A stretch of 64,000 nucleotides of DNA from NCBI GenBank assembly GCA_026120185.1, contig JANUWF010002017.1, positions 558,001 to 622,000 on the forward strand, given 5' to 3'. Source of the DNA: Voacanga thouarsii (Eukaryota > Streptophyta > Magnoliopsida > Gentianales > Apocynaceae). The notes under the pieces were generated by a model. The model did not search any database. It saw nothing but the letters and a program-made list of their open reading frames with translations, and was not told the origin of the DNA. This document shows, piece by piece, positions 24,340 to 35,095 of this stretch. Within the stretch, counting starts at the first letter, position 1. Every line of letters begins with the position of its first letter. Position numbers and translations under genes: made by a program.

Positions 24340-24680
24340 AGAAAGACATGGGGGGTAGGTGGGTGCTTGCTGTAGGGGCAGAACACCAGGGGGGTTTTGG
24401 GGGGTGGAGGAGCTGCGAGGTTGGGTAGGGGTTGCGGGGGCGGGGGCATGGGGGTGGGATCGCGCGTGGGGGGGGGCTACGGGGGTGGGAGGCTGTAGGA
24501 GGGCTGCGAGGGTGGAAGGCTGTGGGGGCAGGGGCATGGGGGGTGGGCATCGAGGTAAGGGTTGCGGGTGCGGGGGTAGGGGGAGCGAGCGGAGGTGGGC
24601 ACCTGGGTGGTGGGGGCATTAGGGGGTGCGCGCGGTGGTCACCGGCCGGGAGGGAGGGGGTGGCTATGGGTAGCGATAAG
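24340..24680 (+). repeat. G-rich low-complexity island
   Basis: Dense runs of three to seven G on the plus strand, separated by short mixed spacers (for example GTGGGGGGGGGCT). GC content is far above that of all neighbours. Overlapping ORFs on both strands are Gly- or Pro-rich artefacts; I do not call a gene, although a proline-rich minus-strand frame of 127 residues is open at 24332-24715. Confidence 0.8.
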
Positions 24681-24749
24681 GAGAAGAAAGTTTGGTGAGG
24701 AAGAAGAAGAAGCAAGTAGAAATTTTCTAAGTGTATGAAATGTGAAATG

Positions 24750-24753
<4 letters not shown>

Positions 24754-24806
<53 letters not shown>
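24754..24806. repeat. (TA)n microsatellite
   Basis: Uninterrupted AT dinucleotides, about 26 units, between the G-rich island and the start of the CACTA subterminal repeats. Confidence 0.97.
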
Positions 24807-24808
<2 letters not shown>

Positions 24809-25052
24809 TTACAGATCCCTAGCCGTCGCAATTTGTGCCGAAAAAACTTAACCCTCGCTAATTTCTTGCTAATTGAGACGAAGAATATTACAAACCGATC
24901 TCTACATTACAATTTTCACCATATTTTTTTTAGTGATCTCAATAGTAACAAAACTATTTAAATTATTTTTCTTTATATATTTTACCTTATACACCACTTA
25001 ATCCAAGTTATTGAGCAAAAAATTTGACATATGTATATACATACCTACATGT

Positions 25053-25054
<2 letters not shown>

Positions 25055-25117
<63 letters not shown>
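25055..25117. repeat. (CA)n(TA)n compound microsatellite
   Basis: About 21 CA units followed by about 10 TA units. The overlapping His-Thr repeat ORF is an artefact of it. Confidence 0.97.
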
Positions 25118-27030
25118 AGAAATTATATACCCAACTTTTTAAATTTTCTCCATATACTATTAACAAAATAAATTATTTTCATCGACCTACCGAAATTATA
25201 GCTTATATATATTAAAGCAAAGAGATACTTATATACATTGTATAATACATAAACATATTCATTTACTTATGTATTACCATAGGTATAGAACATAATAGAA
25301 TTACATATATATTTACTTATGTAATACAATAGGTGTTTAACATAACATAATTACACATACACATATATAATAAAATGCACCATTTGAGACATGTTATTAA
25401 AAACATTTTAGTAAATTTGTCAAAAAACGCCACCACACGAACACAAAAATAAAAAATAAAAATTAAAGAAATATATAAGATGAAAACCCTATTTTGTTGC
25501 AAAACCCATGCAAATTGCGATGGTTTTGCAAGGGAAGAAGCAAATCCTTAGCAATTAGTAATAGGTTTGTGACGAATTTGTGATGAATTAGGGTATTTAA
25601 ATTTTCACTGTGCAAAAATTAAAAAAAAATTGGCTGGAAGGAATATTCAATTCTTTATGTGTAAAAATTCAAAAATTCAATCCAAAAATTTTACCTGGGA
25701 AAAGGCGGATAATTTAAAATTTAAAATTTCATTGCAAAAGCTTCGCAAATTTGTGAGGGTTTTGCGATGGTCCAGACTTTTCTCTTTTTTATTTTTAAAT
25801 ATGAAAAGTTTGTTGCAAATTGTGAGGGTTTTGCAATGGACATTCCAAAAAAATTTTCATTTAAACATTTTTTTTTCATTAAAAACAACGAGCCATCACA
25901 AAACCTTCGCAAATTTGTGAGGGTTTTCCGACGGACAACTAGCAAGACCTTTCCCTTTTGTATTTTTCAATAAGAAAAGTCCATCACAAAACCCTCGCTC
26001 ATTGCGAGGATTTTGGATGGACTTTCCAAAAAAAAAATTTCTTCAACACATTTTATCATTAAAAATAATCCACCATCACAAAATCCTCACAATTAGCAAG
26101 GGTTTTGTGAGGGTTTTGTGACAGTGTGACAGTCAACCAACTAGACTTTTCCCTTTTTGCATTTTTAAATATAAAAAACTCCATTGCAAAAATCCTCGCA
26201 AATTGTGAGAATTTTGCGGCGGACATTCCAAAATATTTTTATTTTATACATTTTGTCATTAAAAATAAACCGTCACAAAACCCTCGCAAATTTGCGAGGG
26301 TTAGTGGCTATCCATCGCAAAACCCTCGCAAATTTGCAAGGGTTTTGCGACGGTCAACAAACTAGACTTTTTCCTTTTTTATTTTTAATTATGAAAAGTC
26401 TCTTGCAAAATCATTGCTAATTGCGAAGATTTTGCGACGGACTTTTGAAAAAAAAATTTATAGGATTTTTCATTAAAAATAATTAACCATCGCAAAACCT
26501 TTGCAAATTTGCGAGGGTTTTGTGACAGTCAACCAATTAGACTTTTCCCTTTTCGATTTTTGAATATGAAAAGTCTGTTGCAAAAGCGTTGCTAATTGCA
26601 AGGATTTTGCGACGGACATTCAAAAAAAAATTTTCTTTACACATTTTATCATTAAAATTTGCAAGGGTTTTGCGGCGGTCAACCAATTAGACTTTTGTCT
26701 TTTTTATTTTTAAAAATGAAAAATTCGTCGCAAAATCGTCACTAATTGCGAGCATTTTGAAATGGTTGTAACAATTTTCTTTTTGTTTAAACATTTTATT
26801 CTTAAAAAAAAAAAACTTAACCATTGCAAAACCCTCACTAATTTGGGAGGGCATTCTAGCCATTGCAAAACCCTCACAAATGGCGACAGTTTTGCTACGA
26901 ATTGCGATGACCATTTTGGCCGTCGCAAAACCATCGCAATTTGCGAGGATTTTCTGACAGTTTTGGTCAACTCGGGAGTTCATTGGTTGTTGTCGCTAAT
27001 TAGCGACGATACTATGTCCATCGCAAATGA

Positions 27031-27046
27031 TGATTTTCTTGTAGTG
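27031..27046 (-). repeat. CACTA terminal inverted repeat (right end)
   Basis: TGATTTTCTTGTAGTG, the reverse complement of CACTACAAGAAAATCA, the canonical plant CACTA end. It lies directly outside the subterminal array. The 3 bases after it (CTC) would be one copy of the target duplication; the partner end was not found. Confidence 0.9.
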
Positions 27047-28474
27047 CTCACCAAGAGTTCAATAACATTCAAAGACATTTAACAATTCCATAAAAAATTG
27101 AACTTAACAATTTCTTTCATTTGCACAAATGAATCAAATAAAACCCTAATTTCCATTCCTAATCACAATGCAAATCATAGTCCAAGAATTCGAAATTCAC
27201 AAAAAAAAAAATCATGTAAGTATTACTAATTCACACTAATCGAAGTATGGTATTTAGTGGTTTAGCAAAAATTAAGTGGACCGTTTTAGGACATTTTTTC
27301 CAAAATCAAACCATTCATTTCAAGCTTCAAAACACTCATTAAAACGTTCCTAGTCATACCACTAAATCAATTTAAGTTACATTTCCACTAAGTTCATAGC
27401 AAAAAGCCCAAGCACCAACAATTTATATTTCAAACAGAAATTCTGCCCTTGTGGCTAAAACTGGGGCAAAAAAAGTTACTTTAATTACCCAAGAAAACCA
27501 CTTTATTGTCTTATGAAATTTTCCAATTTGAAACCTTGAAATGTTAGGTGAATTATGATATAAAATTTTCCAAAGATTCCACTTAAAAGTGGGTCAAATA
27601 ATTGTTGCAAATATGTGTGTCGCTACAATAAAGCAATCAGGCAGTTTTGAGTAATCATTTTCAAAAAATCATATCTCCCTAATCACAAAAGTTTTTCCCG
27701 TGATTCTTCTTCTCAAATTTCATAACATCTTAGTAGTCTGTAGGTTGTAAAAATCCTGACCAAATTCTACGGGGAGAGGGGGTTTTAGGGGGTTCAAATT
27801 CTCCGCAACTGCACTGTTTTCAGCCTGATTGTAGGGTTATCTTTCAAAATCATAAGGCTTTGTTTCTTTCATTTTTCCCATGCAAAAACCATACCAAAAC
27901 AGCCCTAAAATATCACTGATCACTCAGAAAATACAACCCCGGTAAAAGTATTCACAATTTTCATGCTCAAATATTACACCCATTTCAAATTTTAAACATT
28001 CTACCAGCATTCTGGTTTTAACACAGCAATCCAAGCACATTGTCAACATCGAAACCCATCATCCTTCACATATAAAATCATACATACACAGAATATCATG
28101 TCTCCATCAAATCCATAGCAAAACCCAACGAAAACACAAGCAAAGATTGCATTTTTTTTTAAAACAAAGATTAATACTAAAGCTGGATAGAAATCCCTTA
28201 TTTTCGGTTCGGAGGAAAATGAATGAAAAGATGGTTTCTTGACGTTAAGTTTTGAACAGCACACAACTTATTGAATACTCTTGAAAAACCAGCAGGGTAG
28301 GCCTTGTTATTGGTGAGATTGAGCTAGAACCCTTGAGTGGAGGTTGATAAAATGCAAGGAAAGAGAGATAGAGCAAGCTCCGGTTTCTTGGAAACGACAA
28401 AGGGAATGTTTCCTCTTGTGCTAGGCAATGCCAGCAGCTTTATGCAGTGGTGAGGAATTTTTTTTTTTTTAATT

Positions 28475-28513
<39 letters not shown>

Positions 28514-28900
28514 GAAGCCGTCTGCTTGATGAAGAAGGGAAGAAATGGGTTTTGTTTAGGGCATTGCAAGATTAAAGGAGGGGGTGAATTCACTTGAGCG
28601 TTGGGAAAAACACAGGGATATGATTTAGAGAGATTGAATGGCCAATATCTACTCAACAAAATTACATGGTTCAGTCAAAATAATTTATAAAACTTTGATA
28701 GTCAAGTCAGAATAAATTTGTCTTGGTCAAACTAATTGAAAATTAGTCAAAATAATTGACATATAGTCTAAGTTATTAAAAAAATAGAGTTTAAAATATT
28801 TGTAAAATTATTTTACTAAATTAAATTGAAAAAATATTTTTGTAAATAATACTTTAATTTAATTATAAAATCATGCACTACTTATAAAAGCCAAGTATTA
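27047..28900 (-). mobile_element. Probable LTR or leader of a gypsy element, minus strand
   Basis: No coding region. Reading the minus strand gives the composition of a chromovirus-type LTR: an AT-rich left part, a C/T-rich leader around 28650-28330, then a run of text like that in LTR E and LTR D. No TG/CA ends, primer site or target duplication was identified, so this is a composition-based suggestion. Short ORFs at 28043-28264 and 28324-28659 overlap a GA microsatellite or low-complexity text and are not called as genes. Confidence 0.35.
28476..28511. repeat. (GA)n microsatellite
   Basis: About 18 GA units, preceded by a T run at 28449-28460. Confidence 0.95.
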
Positions 28901-29393
28901 ACATTAATAAGCACATTTATTTCATATCATTTCATAATCACACATAGACAGTATGAAATAATCACCTAATAACTTCAATTAACTACCTAATAAATTCAAA
29001 ATATTTAAAGATGGAATGACTTTATTTTAATTTCTAAGGAGAGATTCCATCATTTAAAAAGCTTAAAAGTTCCTTCTGGGCTAATTAAACACTCCACTAC
29101 TTAATTCTTTGTTTTAAATAACCATTGATAATAGCTTTCATTTTTCCATTACCTTCTTGTTTTGTTTTATTTTTATTTAGTCTACATTTTTTCTATTTAT
29201 CTTAGTTACGGGAATTTTTGTATTAATTTTTATTTAAAACTAAATTTGTGGTAATCTATTTTTTTAAAACCTGTTCGTAAATGACTAAACAAAATATTAA
29301 ATAAAAAATAAGTATGTGGTTTCAGAAAAAATTAAGAAAAAAAGGAAAAGAGATAAAATTTTTAATTAATCTCAAACATATTAATCTTGATAA

Positions 29394-29432
29394 GAAACCT
29401 CCACCCTCCCCCACCAAAAAAAAAAAAAAAAA
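29394..29432 (+). mobile_element. Very short 5'-truncated retroposon with target duplication
   Basis: A 22-base C-rich piece (GAAACCTCCACCCTCCCCCA, then CC) followed by about 17 A, flanked by AATCTTGATAA at 29383-29393 and 29433-29443. The 11-bp duplication and A tail are the marks of LINE-machinery insertion. The C-rich end resembles the 3' end of the SINE at 29671-29815. Confidence 0.75.
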
Positions 29433-29616
29433 AATCTTGATAATGCAATATATACATTAAGCCTCTTGAAAAATATTATCTACGGTCCCCAAATATTTAA
29501 ACACAGTGCTAAGTAAATCTGCTGATACCTCAGTCTAAGCGAGTTATCTAGAGGGAGAGAGTTTGGCCACAAATTTCCTTTGAAAATCTACCATCTTATT
29601 CTTTAAAAAATAAATA

Positions 29617-29634
29617 TATATACATATATATGTG

Positions 29635-29667
<33 letters not shown>

Positions 29668-29670
29668 AAG
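29617..29670. repeat. TA-rich microsatellite
   Basis: Interrupted TA repeats (TATATATACATATATATG, then further TA and TTTATA units) bordering the A/T tail of the SINE. Confidence 0.85.
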
Positions 29671-29810
29671 TTTTTTTTTTTTTTACAAAAGGGGAGGGGG
29701 GAAGACAAGGAGTGAAGTAGGATGTAGGGGAAAGGATGTGACATAAATCGATGTTGAACTTGAGACCTACGTTCGGTGCAATAACATTTGCACTACTAAC
29801 ACAAGTTGTT

Positions 29811-29815
<5 letters not shown>
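29671..29815 (-). mobile_element. tRNA-derived SINE, minus strand
   Basis: On the minus strand a box A-like segment (TTAGTAGTGCAAATG, about 29803-29788) is followed some 30 bases later by a box B-like segment (GGTCTCAAGTTCAACATC, about 29768-29751), then a C/T-rich end and an A tail (the T run at 29671-29684 on the plus strand). These are the internal RNA polymerase III promoter boxes of tRNA-derived SINEs. Length about 145 bp. It is flanked on both sides by TA repeats, so its target duplication cannot be read. Confidence 0.6.

Positions 29816-29861
<46 letters not shown>
29814..29861. repeat. (TA)n microsatellite
   Basis: About 24 uninterrupted TA units. Confidence 0.97.
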
Positions 29862-29864
<3 letters not shown>

Positions 29865-30027
29865 CATAAGACAAGTAAGTGGGAATGATACTTTCTACTA
29901 TAAAAAACCGCTATAAAACAATTCTATTGACCACATAGCAATAGAAGTACGTTCATTATTCAAACAACATAACATACAAAATAGAGAAAAGACATATCAC
30001 ATGGACATTTGGTGTGAGTTGATATCT

Positions 30028-30297
30028 TTATTTTATTTCGTTCGTCTCAGGCAAAACATCTTTCAACAATTTTAGAGGAATAATTATAATTTCGCAAACA
30101 GATTCCACCACCGGACGCTGGCATCTTAACGCAAATGAGCAATGGACAACACTCAATCCTTCCAAAACATGCTTTTTTAGAATACCATGAATGCAGTCAT
30201 TATTTTTAACATATACAATTGTAAAAAACATAGTAATAAGAAATTTAACCTCTAGCAAAGATGTGTAATCACTCGAATTCGATATTAACCTTAACAA
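30028..30297 (-). pseudogene. Small cysteine-containing peptide gene, copy 1 (exon 1 lost)
   Basis: Paralogue of the gene at 47966-48481. The open minus-strand frame ends at 30028 and contains NDCIHGILKKHVLEGLSVVH, then CSFALRC, ESVCEI and PLKLLKDVLPETNEIK. Spaced Cys residues followed by a Pro-Leu-Lys-Leu-Leu-Lys end recall the ECA1/prolamin-like secreted protein domain (PF05617), but the match is weak and from memory of the pattern. The 5' part of the frame corresponds to the intron of the other copy. The signal-peptide exon is absent: at about 30345-30352 the intron start (minus-strand GCAGGTTAGAC) is joined directly to upstream sequence. I therefore call it a 5'-truncated pseudogene, although it stays open for 89 codons. 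Confidence 0.5.
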
Positions 30298-30400
30298 AAG
30301 AAAGAGAAAAATCGAGGCTAGGCAAAAGAGACTGGGAAAGTCTAACCTGCCTATTTTAATATTTCATCTACTCCAATCAGGCCTCGGTTGGGCGCTGCTT

Positions 30401-31204
30401 TACTGCTAAGTTTACATTTTTTGTTATTTTGCAGAAGGAAGAAACGACTATTTTTTGTAGCCTTATTGCAATAGCTGGAAATGACGAATTTTGCCAATGC
30501 CACCGTCTCGTCCTTTGACTTTTGAAATTTAAATTAGCATTATTACAAAGTTGTTAAAAAAAATAAAAAAGACGGGTACTGGCGGAGACTCCTACTCCTA
30601 TCATATTTTCGACATACACTTCTGGTCTGGGTTGACACAGTTTACGGGCATAAACGACCATTTACTGCTAATTTGTCTTTTAAACATGTTCTTTTTTCTT
30701 TTTTTTTTTTTTTTGTGAAAGAAAGAAATGTTACCTATGGCCAATTTTAAAATGATCCCTTGAAGGAAAATGGCCTCTAGTTATATTAATGCTTTGCGAT
30801 GCACAACTTATTGCAACTATTGAACACTAAATTTACACACCAACTTTTACCAACGCCAAGTTTTCTCTATTACTTGATCCAATTAGTTGTCAAAGAATTA
30901 GTCATATATCATTCATTTTTATTATTATAAGAAAAAATTGGTAATCATCTATTAATTTATTATAATTAGTATAACAAAATTTGAAATCTAAGAGAAGATA
31001 AGGACTTGTAAATACTACAAGATAGCAATTCACATGATTCATGTTCATCTTGATTGGGAGATATTTTAAACATTCTTAATATATATTTGCAAAGTTTGTA
31101 AAGTTTTGCAAGCTATAAGTTAATATTGATAATTGGATTTTCCTAAAAATAGAAAAATGAAAAGGTGATTTTGTCTTGTGGTGATTTGGATTAACTAGAT
31201 GTTA
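30401..31204. other. AT-rich intergenic DNA with locally repeated segment
   Basis: No gene seen. The part at about 30870-31110 recurs in diverged form near 34575-34745, 34945-35070 and 41925-42060, with shared text such as ACTTGTAAATACTACAAGA and AGCAATTCACAT. Confidence 0.5.
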
Positions 31205-34200
31205 GATGGAAACAAAGTTGTCTTTGGATAGACTTGAGAATATCCATCAAAACCAGTTCCTTGATTGGTCGATGATACATAACTTGGCTGAATCAGATGG
31301 AGGTAGAGTGGTTATCTTATGGAACATTTCTATGGTGGATGTCCACCTTGTCCACGGCACGACTTAGGCTATTACTGTACGCATCACCTGTAAGGTTACT
31401 CATGTTACTTATTTTTTTACTTTTGTCTATGCTTACAATAACGTCGTTGCACGAAGGCCATTATGGGAGGATTTTCAGTACTTATCTACCACGTTCTCAG
31501 AGCCATAGATCCTTATGGGAGATTTTAACACCTATTTACATGTGGATGACAAGCTTAGTGGTATCCCACTATCAAATTATGAAATTAAGGATTTTGCTTC
31601 CATTTGTGCGGAGACAGGCCTGGAGGATCTTCCCTATGTTGGGCCGTAGTTTACTTGGACAAATTAGAGGGTTTGGTCTAAGCTGGACAGGGTTATAGAT
31701 AATGAGACATGGTTCCAGAGCCATGCCCAGGCATCCGTGTAGTTCTTCCCGATTGGTTGTTGTCTAATCACAGCCCTTTCCTTTAGTCATTGGTTGACAA
31801 CTAAGGGGGAGTAGTGTGACCGTTCAGGTTCCTTAATTTCTGGGCTGACCACCACTCATTTCTTGACCTGGTCAAAGGAGTATGGGATCGGTCATACATG
31901 GGTTTCCACCAGTTCACTCTCTGTCACTGATTAAAAGACCTTAAGAGGGACTTGAAGAGATTAAACAGCCTGGAATTGTCTCATCTATCTTCTTGCATTG
32001 AACAAGCAAACAAAGCTGCCCAAAGTGCTCAAGAGCAGTTACTTAGAGACCCTGGGGACATGCACCTTATTGCGCAGTACAAGGAGTGTAAGCTGTCAGC
32101 CTGGTGTCTTGCGGAGGCAGAAATGAAGTTCTACCGACAACTTGCAAAAGGGAAATATGTCATGCATGGGGACAAGAATACGCGCTACTTCTTTAACATA
32201 GTCAAATGGAACAAAAAAAGAAACTTCATTGCTTCGATTCTCAAGGAGGATGGTACTATGACAGACAGTCCAAAGGCTTTAGCTGAGGAATTTATTAAAT
32301 ACTACCGTAAACTACTGGGGACTAGGGCACAGTGCCAGCACATTAATGTGGATTACGTTCGTGCTGGGCCTATGGTCCCTCATAATATGAAGGCTCACTT
32401 GGTTAGGGAGGTCACGGATCAGGATATTAAAATGGCCCTGTGGGACATTGGTGACTTCAAAGCTCCAGGGCAAGATGGTAACTCTGCTTATTCTTCAAGA
32501 AAGCTTGGGGTACGGTTGCTCCGAGTCTCTGTAATGCGGTTACGGAATTCTTTGTATCTGGTAGAATCCTCAAGCAGATTAACCATTCTGTTATTACTCT
32601 AGTTCCTATGCCTGATCATGCGGAGAGGGTGGGGGACTATAGACCTATTTCCTACTGCAATGTGGTGTACAAGATCATTTCGAAAATTCTTGCAGACAGG
32701 CTTACTAGTGTTCTACCATTTCTTGTGGACATCTCCTAGTCAGCATTCATTCATGACAGGCTCATGGCGAACAATATCCCAATGGTTCAGGAGCTTGTGC
32801 AGGCATATAGTAGGACAAGAGTTTCTCCTCGGTGTACGGTTAAGGTGGACCTAAGGAAGGCATATGACTCTGTTAGCTGGACTTTCTTACTAGATTTACT
32901 AAATCAATTGGAGTTTTAGCATCTTTTTGTGGATTAGATAGTGCAGTGTGTTACTACTTCATCATTCTCAGTTGCTATCAATAGGACGGTGTAGGGATTC
33001 TTTAGAGGTGTAAAGGGGCTACGACAAGAGGATCCAATTTCTCCTATGCTGTTTGTCATTTGCTTAGAATATTTCTCTCGTATCGTCAAAGTGCACACAC
33101 TTGGGACTACATTCCACTACCATCCCCATTGCAAGGCTTTAAGGATTACACACCTTGCATTTGTTGATGACATCATGCTGTATGCTAAGGGTGACTGTTC
33201 TTCTGTTCGGATTCTCCTTGATTATCTGGAGGAATTTAATTGCTACTCTAGTCTCACTGTTAACAGGGATAAATCTAATATTTATCTAGCTAGATTTAGT
33301 GGCACTGATCAAGAGGGTATTCTGGCTGATACGGGCATTCCCATTGGCCACTTCCCATTTCACTAACTTGGCTTACCAATCACGATTGGTAGAATCCACC
33401 TTTCTTCCTACAGACCCATGCTGGATAGAATTGGCTCTTATATTGGCCGTTGGTCTGCATCCTCTCTTTCTTTTGCTGGGCGCCTCCAACTTATCCAATT
33501 GTACTTCAAGGGGTTGAGTGTTTTTGGTTGTCCATCCTTCCTACTCTATCTGCTGTGATTAATCAATTGGAGTGGATGGCTCGGGATTTCTTGTGGGACT
33601 CCAAAAAGTCAATGGTTGCCTGGGAGGACTTGGATTGCGACACTTACAGACTTGGAATTCTGCGCTTTTTACTAGAATCATTTGGGACATACATGCAGAA
33701 AAACAATCCTTGTGGGTTAAATGGGTGGACCACTTCTACACGAAGGGTAGATCTATTTGGGAGATAGAACATCACAGGGACCATTCCCCACTATTTCGTA
33801 GGCTGTCAGAAATTAGAGATATGATCCTTGAACGGGAATAGGATTCTCACACCGCTATTGTTCTTCTTCACACTTGGGCAATGGGTACCTCTTCGTTCAC
33901 CTCTCAAGCTTATGACTACCTTAGGTTTACTTCATCGAAAGTTTATTGGGCTAATACTATTTGGAAACAGGGCCTAACCCCCAAGCATTCATTCATGGCC
34001 TGGTTATGTGCTAGAGGACGGCTGAAGACCAAGGATGCACTTGTTTTCCGGTTGGATGACTTGTCTTGTCCACTGTGTAAGGCACTACTGGAAATGACTA
34101 ACCACTTATTTTTCAAGTTTTCCGTCTCAGCGACTATTTGGAAGGAAGTTAAAGTTTGGCTGGGCTTACCACATGGGTTAAATTCGACCAACTCTTGCCC

Positions 34201-34435
34201 CCCGGTGGTATAAGCGTACCAACCATGGTACATCGTGGATTGCTAAGGCTAAGGCTACTGCGTTGCTTACCACTCTATATTACATCTGGAATGCCCGTAA
34301 CAGAGTGCTGTTTGAGGGTGTAGCTTGCCAACCTTTGGAAATTGCTAAAAGGATCAAAACATATATGTACACTGTTATTTTTACTTTGTACCCTGATGTT
34401 CAGACAAATTTTGGGACTTATATTGACCACTGCTA
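31205..34435 (+). pseudogene. LINE ORF2, truncated and frameshifted
   Basis: Pieces in order: the rest of the endonuclease (about 31205-31950, ESDGGRVVILW, ILMGDFNTYLHVDDK), then an RT N-terminal piece 31952-32602 with AEMKFYRQLAKGKYV. RT continues in other frames to the catalytic FVDD at 33160-33171 and SNIYLARF, followed by thumb remnants (33450-33841). The zf-RVT piece lies at 33881-34213 with LSCPLCKALLEMTNHLFF. The YRPISC-like text at about 32637-32655 sits after a frameshift. The Ala before the catalytic Asp pair is Val here. Stops at W and Q codons are frequent. No RNase H follows. Confidence 0.87.
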
Positions 34436-34527
34436 GTCCATAGTCCTCCTGACTGTTAACTAGTAAGCCATCTTATAAATATCTTTTGATCAATGTCAAT
34501 CATTTACATTTTGATAAAAAAAAAAAA
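31205..34527 (+). mobile_element. L1-type LINE, family L1-a copy 2, 5'-truncated
   Basis: Begins inside the endonuclease domain at about 31205 (GGAAACAAAGTTG, corresponding to the ETKL motif) and ends in an A tail at 34516-34527 after TTTTGATCAATG and TTTACATTTTGAT. 5' truncation is the usual result of incomplete reverse transcription. No clear target duplication was found. Confidence 0.88.
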
Positions 34528-35095
34528 ATGAAAACAAGCTCTAATGGTCATTCTAATACCATTTCCTTGGACATAAGACTCAACTCTGTACCAATTAGTT
34601 GTGAAAAAAAGATTTTGTGACATATCGTATTATTATGAGAAAATGTAGCTGATAATCAAATCACATTATCTTTAATTAAAAAAAAAATCCGAAATAAGAC
34701 TGGAATTTGTAAATACTACAAGAAGGCTCCCTATGTCCATGCCTATCGACCAGCTGTAGTGAATGAAGCTATTCAATGGTAATTTACAATTTATTAGATT
34801 TGGCTTATTCTGTTGGGCATCTAGCAATCTTTAAAGACTCCCTTTGTTTCTTATTCGTAGTTGGTTGTTCCCTCGTTATAGAGAAAGTCTTGTTTCACCT
34901 AGTCATTGTGGAGAAGAAAAGAAGGATGATACCATCTTTTCTCAAAACTAATTTCACTCTATTTCTTGATCTAATTAGCTGTTAAAGATTTAGTGATATA
35001 TCATATTATTATAAGAAGAAAATGCAGTTGGTAATCTACAAGTAATTTATAATAAACATCTTAAGTTGCTAATCATTAATCAAAGAATTTATTGC
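34528..35095. other. AT-rich DNA with two copies of the local repeat
   Basis: No gene seen. It contains the repeat copies described for the stretch before LINE copy 2. The ORF at 34776-34985 (69 codons) has no recognisable features. Confidence 0.45.

Larger units (their letters stand above)
17993..27046 (-). mobile_element. CACTA (En/Spm-like) transposon, right end intact
   Basis: A class II DNA transposon on the minus strand. The right (5') end is a CACTA terminus at 27031-27046, followed inward by a subterminal repeat array and, further in, a nearly complete transposase gene at 17993-21703. Foreign material lies between them: a copia integrase fragment (22960-24000) and a G-rich island. 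The left (3') terminus was not found, so the element is probably truncated and the left limit given here is only the transposase stop. Whether the subterminal array and the transposase belong to one element is inferred from order and orientation. Confidence 0.7.
24818..27046 (-). repeat. CACTA subterminal repeat array
   Basis: Many copies, in both orientations, of a motif like CGTCGCAAAACCCTCGCAAA. Adjacent inverted copies make hairpins of the form CTCGCAAATTTGCGAGGG. From about 25773 the array is organised in six larger units, each marked by GACTTTTCCCTTTTT, then ATTTTTAAATATGAAAA, at about 25773, 25947, 26144, 26365, 26541 and 26690. Such arrays are the transposase-binding region of CACTA elements. 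The part at 24818-25490 is sparser and interrupted by a microsatellite. Confidence 0.85.
29020..30400. repeat. Segmental duplication, block 1
   Basis: Aligns by eye, in the same orientation and order, with about 46790-48620. Examples: AAAAAGCTTAAAAGTTCC at 29057 against AAAAAGCTAAAAGTACC at 46843; ATCACATGGACATT near 29998 against ATCAAATGGACATT near 47936; AACAAAAGAAAGAGAAAAATC at 30293 against the same at 48378. It carries a SINE, a tiny retroposon insertion and TA microsatellites that block 2 lacks. Confidence 0.8.

Noticed and set aside
24332..24715. 127-codon proline-rich minus-strand ORF
   Set aside because: It is the translation of the G-rich island; open frames are expected there on both strands because stop codons need A and T. 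No domain or splice context.
25024..25215. His-Thr repeat ORF
   Set aside because: Direct translation of the (CA)n(TA)n microsatellite.
25630..26983. Several ORFs of 68-106 codons on both strands
   Set aside because: They repeat the same peptides because they read the CACTA subterminal repeats; no coding signal.
28324..28659. 111-codon minus-strand ORF with a Ser-Leu repeat
   Set aside because: Spans the GA microsatellite and the C/T-rich leader of a probable LTR; no domain.
34776..34985. 69-codon hydrophobic ORF
   Set aside because: Lies in locally repeated AT-rich DNA, has no homologous frame in the other repeat copies and no recognisable motif.
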